From Clostridiales bacterium (GTDB taxonomy: Bacteria > Bacillota > Clostridia > Christensenellales > Aristaeellaceae): a stretch of 64,000 bases of DNA. This document shows positions 59,263-64,000 of the stretch, piece after piece (the first letter of the stretch is position 1; every line of letters starts with the position of its first letter). Both the position numbers and the translations under genes were made by a program. Under the pieces are notes generated by a model. The model saw only the letters and a list, made by a program, of their open reading frames with translations. It was not told where the DNA came from and did no database searches. Location: NCBI GenBank assembly GCA_015056145.1, contig SVGY01000010.1:1-64000 (forward strand), in the 5' to 3' direction.

Positions 59263-60042
59263 ATGACCACCCCCACCATACAGGAACTGTATTGCTGGCT
59301 GGATCAGCTGGCTCCTTTCTCCACCGCAGAAGGCTTTGACAACGTTGGCCTGCTTCTTGGCGACAAGGGCCGTGAAGTACAAAAAGTTTTTTTCTGTCTG
59401 GATGCAGATACTGCCAACGTGGAAGAAGCTCTTTCCTTTGGCGCTGACCTGATGATCACCCACCATCCGCTCATTTTTCGCCCCCTGCGCCGCATAGACT
59501 ATACTGCCCCCGCAGGGCAGGCGCTGCGCAAAATGGTTTCTGCCGGCGTAGGGCTGATTTCTGCCCACACCAACTGGGACAAAGCTCCCGGCGGCGTATC
59601 CGATGCGCTGGCAGAAAAGTTGGAACTGACCGACGTTTCCCCCATTGACGATTTTGCCCGCACAGGCCTTTTGCCCCGCCCCATGACTGCAGCGGAGCTG
59701 AAGGAATACATCGGCATCAAGCTGGATATGGAGCCCCGGATGTACTGCGCATCAGAAAAGCTTATCCGCAAAGTAGCCGTTGCAGGCGGTTCTTACGGAG
59801 AAGGCGCTGCACATGCTTGCGAAATGGGCGCCGATGCCTACATCACCGGCGAAATCGGCTACCACGACATTCTTGACCTGAACGGTCTTGGCCTCACCCT
59901 GTACCAGGCAGGTCACTTTGCCACGGAGCGGCCCGGCATCGCCGCACTGTACAACCGTTTTTTGGAGGCAGCTTCCCTTGCCGGCTGGCAAACGGAAGCC
60001 CGTCTTTCCACCCGGGTTCCCTTTAATGGAACCCCCGTCTGA
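59263..60042 (+). CDS. Nif3-like dinuclear metal centre protein
   Basis: A 259-aa protein of the Nif3/YqfO/YbgI family. Metal ligands are in THHPLIFRPL (about 66-75), SAHTNWDKA and the late AGHFATE motif. It lacks the middle PII-like insert of longer YqfO proteins. Often annotated GTP cyclohydrolase I type 2 homologue; activity is uncertain. The rpoD-trmK-nif3 order is conserved in Bacillota. AAGGAGAG precedes the ATG. Confidence 0.92.
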   Translation: MTTPTIQELYCWLDQLAPFSTAEGFDNVGLLLGDKGREVQKVFFCLDADTANVEEALSFGADLMITHHPLIFRPLRRIDYTAPAGQALRKMVSAGVGLISAHTNWDKAPGGVSDALAEKLELTDVSPIDDFARTGLLPRPMTAAELKEYIGIKLDMEPRMYCASEKLIRKVAVAGGSYGEGAAHACEMGADAYITGEIGYHDILDLNGLGLTLYQAGHFATERPGIAALYNRFLEAASLAGWQTEARLSTRVPFNGTPV

Positions 60043-60098
60043 GGAACGGTTTTCCTCGTGTTTCTCTTTTCCCCCCAGACCCTTAAGGAGGTAACTTC

Positions 60099-60806
60099 AT
60101 GGAACAGACTGAATTGCTTTGGCAGTATCAGCAGGCAGATATGGCCGCAGATGCTATGGAACAGGAAATCAAGCGAGATCCTGCCCGTATCGCCCTGAAA
60201 AAGAACCGTGAATTTCTTGTAGAGCAGCAAAACACCGTCAAGCGCATGGAAGAAGATGTGGCTGTGATGGTGGACCGTGTGGACGGTATCCGCTTTGCCA
60301 TTACCCGCATTGAAGAGCAGCTGGCCGCTCTGACCAAAAAGATGGAAAACGAGCCTCCGGCAGACCTGGCCAAGGCCCAGGAAATGAGCAAAGACGCCCA
60401 GAAGCTTCTTGGCGACCTGACCACCTACGAAAACGAACTCAAGCGCATCCAGAAGGATGCCTCCGACCGGGATCGTCAGGAAAAGGATATCCGCATGAAG
60501 TACGCCAAGGTGAAGGCTGAGTACGACAAGCAGAAGGTGGAATACGAGGCCCTTTACAAAAAGCAGATGAAGGCCTTGGAAGAAAAGCGTACCGCAGCCC
60601 AGGAGAAAACCAAGGGTATCGACGCTGATCTTCTGGAAAAATACAAATCCATCAAGCAGCATTGTTCCCGTCCTGTGGCCAAGCTTTATGGCGATCAGTG
60701 CGGCGGCTGCAACATGAACCTGCCTCAGGCCTCCCTGCGTGTGCTGAAAAACGGGGCAAAAATCATCGAATGCGAAAATTGCGGAAGGATGCTCATCCAG
60801 ATGTAA
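60099..60806 (+). CDS. Coiled-coil protein with C4 zinc ribbon
   Basis: A 235-aa protein: a long antiparallel coiled coil (about 10-175) followed by a zinc ribbon C-x2-C (CGGCNMNLP, about 205-208) and C-x2-C (CENC). This is the 'zinc ribbon domain-containing' family (CdsZ-type) next to Nif3 genes; role unknown, possibly RNA- or ribosome-linked. AAGGAGG precedes the ATG. Confidence 0.9.
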   Translation: MEQTELLWQYQQADMAADAMEQEIKRDPARIALKKNREFLVEQQNTVKRMEEDVAVMVDRVDGIRFAITRIEEQLAALTKKMENEPPADLAKAQEMSKDAQKLLGDLTTYENELKRIQKDASDRDRQEKDIRMKYAKVKAEYDKQKVEYEALYKKQMKALEEKRTAAQEKTKGIDADLLEKYKSIKQHCSRPVAKLYGDQCGGCNMNLPQASLRVLKNGAKIIECENCGRMLIQM

Positions 60807-60814
60807 TCAGTCAG

Positions 60815-60852
60815 GCGCAGAGAAAGGCACGGTTCTTTCCTGCGCTTTTTTC
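60815..60852 (+). terminator. Terminator after the zinc-ribbon gene
   Basis: GCGCAG-AGAAAG pairs with CTTTC-CTGCGC, followed by TTTTTT. Confidence 0.85.
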
Positions 60853-60881
60853 TATTTTCCCAAAAGGAGGACACCGAGCCC

Positions 60882-62192
60882 ATGAACATCATCTCCATCA
60901 TCGAAAAAAAGAAACTGTGCCAGCCTCTGACCAAAGAAGAAATCGAGTTTTTCGTCAACGGTGCTGCTGATGGAAGCATTCCCGAGTATCAGCTCTCCGC
61001 CCTTTTGATGGCCATTCGTCTCAATGGCATGAACCGGGAGGAAACCGTGAATCTGACCCTTGCCATGGCGCACTCCGGCGACATGATGGATCTTTCCTCC
61101 ATCGAAGGTATCCCCACAGACAAGCACTCTACCGGCGGTGTAGGCGATACTACCACTTTGGTGCTGGCCCCCCTGGTGGCGGCCTGCGGGGTTCCGGTGG
61201 CCAAGATGAGCGGCCGTGGCCTTGGCCACACCGGCGGCACGCTGGACAAACTGGAAAGCATTTCCGGACTCAGCATCGACCTTACGGAAGAGGAATTTCT
61301 CAGGCAGGTTGAGGATATCGGCATTGCCGTGGTAGGTCAGACCAAAAATCTGGCCCCGGCAGACAAAACCCTCTACGCTCTCCGGGACGTGACCTCCACC
61401 GTGGACAGCCTGCCCCTGATCGCCTCCAGCATCGTTTCCAAAAAGCTGGCCAGCGGCGCACAGGCCATCGTGCTGGACGTAAAAACCGGCGCAGGCGCAC
61501 TGATGCAGACCACCGAGGACAGCATCGAGCTGGCAAAAACCATGGTACGCATCGGCTGTGATGCAGGCCGCAAAATGGTTGCGCTGGTCACTGACATGGG
61601 CGAGCCCCTGGGCAGCCACATCGGCAATGCGCTGGAAGTGAAAGAGGCCATTGACGTTCTTGCCGGCCGTGTGGAGGGCCCTCTGCTCACGGTAGCGCTG
61701 GAGCTTGGCGCAAGGATGCTCCTGCTTGGCGGCGCAGCGGAAACCGTAGAGGACGGAAAAGCAAAGCTGCAGGAGGCCCTGCGCAGTGGCGCCGGACTTG
61801 AAAAACTTCGCCAGATGATCGCTGCCCAGGGCGGCGACCCTGCCTGCTGCGATGATACCTCCCTGCTTCCCAGAGCCAACTATATCCAAGAGTTGCGCAG
61901 CGCTGAAACCGGCTATATCGCCTCCATGGACACCATTCGCCTGGGCAACGCAGCGCAGGCCATGGGCGCAGGCCGCAAGCAGAAAACAGACCTGATCGAC
62001 CACAGCGTGGGATATGTGATGCACAAACGCATCGGCGACCATGTAGATAAAGGCGATCTCATCGCCACCCTCCATGCCAAAAACCCGGAAAGCGCCGGGG
62101 AAGCAGGCAAGGAAATCCTTGCATCGCTGCACTTCTCCCAAGCACCTGTCCCCCCCTGCAAGCTGATCCACGCCTTTGTTGATGGCGAATAA
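60882..62192 (+). CDS. pdp: Pyrimidine-nucleoside phosphorylase
   Basis: A 436-aa enzyme splitting uridine and thymidine with phosphate. The signature SGRGLGHTGGTLDKLES is at about 107-123, DKHSTGGVGDTTT binds phosphate, and the C-terminal biotin-carrier-like barrel is present. Length fits the dimeric Pdp/DeoA family. AAAGGAGG precedes the ATG. Confidence 0.94.
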   Translation: MNIISIIEKKKLCQPLTKEEIEFFVNGAADGSIPEYQLSALLMAIRLNGMNREETVNLTLAMAHSGDMMDLSSIEGIPTDKHSTGGVGDTTTLVLAPLVAACGVPVAKMSGRGLGHTGGTLDKLESISGLSIDLTEEEFLRQVEDIGIAVVGQTKNLAPADKTLYALRDVTSTVDSLPLIASSIVSKKLASGAQAIVLDVKTGAGALMQTTEDSIELAKTMVRIGCDAGRKMVALVTDMGEPLGSHIGNALEVKEAIDVLAGRVEGPLLTVALELGARMLLLGGAAETVEDGKAKLQEALRSGAGLEKLRQMIAAQGGDPACCDDTSLLPRANYIQELRSAETGYIASMDTIRLGNAAQAMGAGRKQKTDLIDHSVGYVMHKRIGDHVDKGDLIATLHAKNPESAGEAGKEILASLHFSQAPVPPCKLIHAFVDGE

Positions 62193-62253
62193 ACCCTTTT
62201 TCCAGGCTCTTTGTGCCCGCTGGGGCCGCAGGGCCTGTTTCTTTCGCTTTTTC

Positions 62254-62283
62254 TTGCCAGAGGGGCTTTTTTCATGCTATACT
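62254..62283 (+). promoter_or_regulatory. Promoter of the pseudouridine synthase gene
   Basis: TTGCCA (62254-62259), 18-bp spacer, TATACT (62278-62283). Confidence 0.75.
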
Positions 62284-62317
62284 GTGTAGGATAACAGCGT
62301 ATTATTCAGGAGGAACT

Positions 62318-63022
62318 ATGCGGCTGCAAAAATACCTTGCCTCCTGCGGAGTGGCATCCCGTCGCAATGCGGAAAAGCTGATCGCAGAAGGGCATGTAAC
62401 CGTGGACGGACAACGCATCACAGAAATGGGCGTTCAGGTTGAAGAAGGCCAGGTTATCTGCGTGGATGGCCGGGAAGTAAAGCCCGAAGCGGAAAAGCAC
62501 TATATTCTTTACCACAAGCCTGCCGGAGAAGTGACCACCGTCAGCGATCCGGAAGGCCGCAAAACCGTGCTGGATCATTTCCGGGATTATCCCGTGCGGC
62601 TCTATCCTGTTGGAAGACTGGATTACGACAGCGAGGGCCTGCTTCTGCTCACCAACGACGGCGACCTGACCGAGCGCATGCTTCATCCCTCCATGGAAGT
62701 GGAAAAGGTGTACCTGGCCCGAGTCAGCTATCAGGTAACGGAGCAGGAAGCCCGTCGTCTGGCCGCAGGCGTTATGGTGGACGGCCGAAAAACCGCCCGG
62801 GCCAAAACCAAAATTTTGAGTGTGCAAAACCTGTTTACCGATATGCTCATTACCATTCATGAAGGGCGTAACCGTCAGGTACGCAAAATGGTAGAGCAAA
62901 TCGGCCACGAGGTGGTCATGCTCCGCCGTATCCGCTTTGGGCCCATCAAGCTGGGCGAACTGCCCCGGGGCCAATGGCGCAAACTGACTAACGAAGAGCT
63001 GGATGCTCTGAAGAAACTTTGA
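62318..63022 (+). CDS. RluB/RsuA-family rRNA pseudouridine synthase
   Basis: A 234-aa enzyme: N-terminal S4 RNA-binding domain (about 1-60, RLQKYLASCGVASRRNAEKL) and catalytic domain with the Asp in GRLDYDSEGLLLLTNDGDL, then EGRNRQVRKM. RluB makes psi2605 in 23S rRNA; RsuA acts on 16S. The 'RQVRKM' and length favour RluB. AGGAGG precedes the ATG. Confidence 0.93.
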   Translation: MRLQKYLASCGVASRRNAEKLIAEGHVTVDGQRITEMGVQVEEGQVICVDGREVKPEAEKHYILYHKPAGEVTTVSDPEGRKTVLDHFRDYPVRLYPVGRLDYDSEGLLLLTNDGDLTERMLHPSMEVEKVYLARVSYQVTEQEARRLAAGVMVDGRKTARAKTKILSVQNLFTDMLITIHEGRNRQVRKMVEQIGHEVVMLRRIRFGPIKLGELPRGQWRKLTNEELDALKKL

Positions 63023-63057
63023 TTTTTCCCAATACTTTTTTTCAGGAGGTTATCACT

Positions 63058-63795
63058 ATGGCAACTAACAACGGATGTCTTTCCACCCTTCTCAGCCTGA
63101 TTTTCGGCGGCGGTTCTTCCTCCGGTTCTTCCGGCAATTCCCTGATGGGCGGCGTTGTGGGCGATATTCTGGAAGATATCACCGATGGCGACGGCGGCGG
63201 CCTTGGCGATATGCTGGGCGGCCTCACCGGCGGCGACGGCGGCGGACTGGGTGACATGCTGGGCGGCATTGGCGATACCTTCTCTGATATCACCGGCATT
63301 GGCGCAGCCAACTCCGAAGCTTCCGAAGTGGCCCAGATGAAGGGCGAAAACAAAATCTCCGCTTCCGGCAAAAAGCCTGCCAACAGCAGCGTTTTTGGTG
63401 CAGCTTCCTCCGCCAGGGAACGTGCTAAGGAAAAGGCCGGCAAGACCAGCTCCAGTTCCTCCCGTGCAGAAAAAGCCAATTCCTCCGTTTTCGGTGCAGC
63501 TTCTTCCGCCAGGGAACGTGCCAAGGAAAAGGCCGGCAAAACCAGCTCCAGTTCCTCCCGTGCAGAAAAAGCCAATTCCTCCGTTTTCGGTGCAGCTTCC
63601 TCCGCTAGGGAACGTGCCAAGGAAAAGGCTGGCAAAACCAGCTCCAAGACCGATTCTTCCGGTTCCTCCGTTTCCAGCGCAGCTGCTTCTGCCAGAGAGC
63701 GGGCCAAGGAAAAAGCCGGCAAGATTGGCTCCAGCGGAAAAGTCAAGGGAAGCGGCCGTCTTTCCGGCAAGCAGAAAACCGGCCGGGGGTTGTAA
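63058..63795 (+). CDS. Low-complexity protein with Gly-rich and basic tandem repeats
   Basis: A 245-aa protein. Residues 1-80 are Gly/Ser-rich with two GDGGGLGDMLGG units. From residue 109 a 32-residue unit, NSSVFGAASSARERAKEKAG plus a Ser-rich tail, occurs two full times and a third shortened time, ending in a fourth partial copy (SAAASARERAKEKAG). The units would form basic amphipathic helices joined by Ser linkers. No signal peptide, enzyme motif or recognised family. AGGAGG precedes the ATG. Confidence 0.75.
   Translation: MATNNGCLSTLLSLIFGGGSSSGSSGNSLMGGVVGDILEDITDGDGGGLGDMLGGLTGGDGGGLGDMLGGIGDTFSDITGIGAANSEASEVAQMKGENKISASGKKPANSSVFGAASSARERAKEKAGKTSSSSSRAEKANSSVFGAASSARERAKEKAGKTSSSSSRAEKANSSVFGAASSARERAKEKAGKTSSKTDSSGSSVSSAAASARERAKEKAGKIGSSGKVKGSGRLSGKQKTGRGL
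63382..63669 (+). repeat. 96-bp coding tandem repeat (three copies)
   Basis: Copies at 63382-63477, 63478-63573 and 63574-63669; the second and third begin almost identically for about 72 bp, the third then diverges. Confidence 0.88.
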
Positions 63796-63798
63796 ACC

Positions 63799-64000
63799 AT
63801 GACTGCCTTTGAATACTGGCAGGAACAACGGGATGTGCTGAGCGCCTCCCTTCACAAAGACAGCAGCATGGCGGATGTGGTTTATTCCATCCGCCATGCT
63901 TTGCTGCAAACAGAGCAGAATCTTCTTGCTGCCCAAAGCGATGAAGTACTCAGGCAGCAACTGGGCGTGCTTTTTTCCCTTGCCAAAAGCTCCGCTGCAT
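63799..64000 (+). CDS. Partial CDS, hypothetical protein
   Basis: The ATG at 63799 lies 3 bp after the repeat-protein stop, and the frame is open to the window end (67 codons: MTAFEYWQEQRDVLSASLHK onward), predicted helical. Too short to assign. Tight spacing suggests co-expression with the repeat protein. Confidence 0.6.
   Translation, partial: MTAFEYWQEQRDVLSASLHKDSSMADVVYSIRHALLQTEQNLLAAQSDEVLRQQLGVLFSLAKSSAA

Noticed and set aside
63382..63669. CRISPR array or minisatellite
   Set aside because: The 96-bp units are contiguous, in frame and without spacers; they encode protein repeats.

Overview
The window looks like the chromosome of a low-to-moderate GC Gram-positive anaerobe of the Clostridia (Bacillota), probably a gut or rumen polysaccharide user. 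The evidence is the dgt-dnaG-rpoD-trmK-nif3 housekeeping cluster, MutS2, strong AGGAGG ribosome sites, TTG starts, canonical TTGACA/TATAAT promoters, MalF/MalG-type sugar transporters without an ATPase gene, and Cys-rich and 4Fe-4S proteins. Family-level placement is not possible from sequence reading alone. There is no rRNA gene, CRISPR array, prophage or insertion sequence.

Region 1 (1-16.4 kb) is accessory and mosaic. It holds a thioredoxin-domain protein (cut by the window edge), an FAD/Rieske oxidoreductase, a DUF4143-type ATPase, a GH92 mannosidase, an AT-rich RCC1-like protein, a divergent Crp/Fnr regulator and ferredoxin pair with a perfect 16-bp operator, and a lone HicB with an apparent ACG start. 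From 9.3 to 14.8 kb lies a toxin/immunity island: three paralogous small proteins (two share a 200-bp near-identical block), a VbhA-like antitoxin plus Fic enzyme, a 514-aa AT-rich protein with a DNA-binding HTH, and a headless EndoU-type toxin fragment followed by its likely immunity gene. A truncated AbrB protein and a GrpB-pyrophosphatase-NUDIX triple fusion end the region.

Region 2 (16.4-32.9 kb) is mostly core: a five-gene tRNA operon (Val-Asp-Phe-Gly-Cys, minus strand), a tandem GNAT, an Xre regulator, a small lipoprotein, a duplicated terminator bracketing a 160-bp filler, an MBL-fold hydrolase with DUF1934, ispE, a cyclophilin, a U32 peptidase, mutS2, a two-component system, shikimate kinase, a Cys-rich protein, a CPT-like kinase and an MFS transporter.

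Region 3 (33.0-51.8 kb) is devoted to carbohydrate. A nine-gene minus-strand operon (46472 to 33052) places two sugar ABC import systems around three membrane-linked accessory proteins (NHL/TPR, YIP1, DUF5696). It starts from a strong promoter with a LacI-type operator over the start point. Nearby are a flavodoxin-fold reductase, a radical SAM protein, a GH5 glucanase behind a TetR regulator, and a LacI regulator.

Region 4 (51.8-64 kb) has an SNF-family transporter and a DUF3795 protein, then a plus-strand housekeeping run: dgt, dnaG, rpoD, trmK, a sigma-region-4-only protein, a Nif3-like protein, a coiled-coil zinc-ribbon protein, pyrimidine-nucleoside phosphorylase, a pseudouridine synthase, a repeat protein and a partial gene.

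The best candidates for undescribed biology are the nine-gene carbohydrate operon with membrane-tethered giant binding protein, the toxin/immunity island with the 514-aa HTH protein, and the class II Crp/Fnr-ferredoxin promoter.
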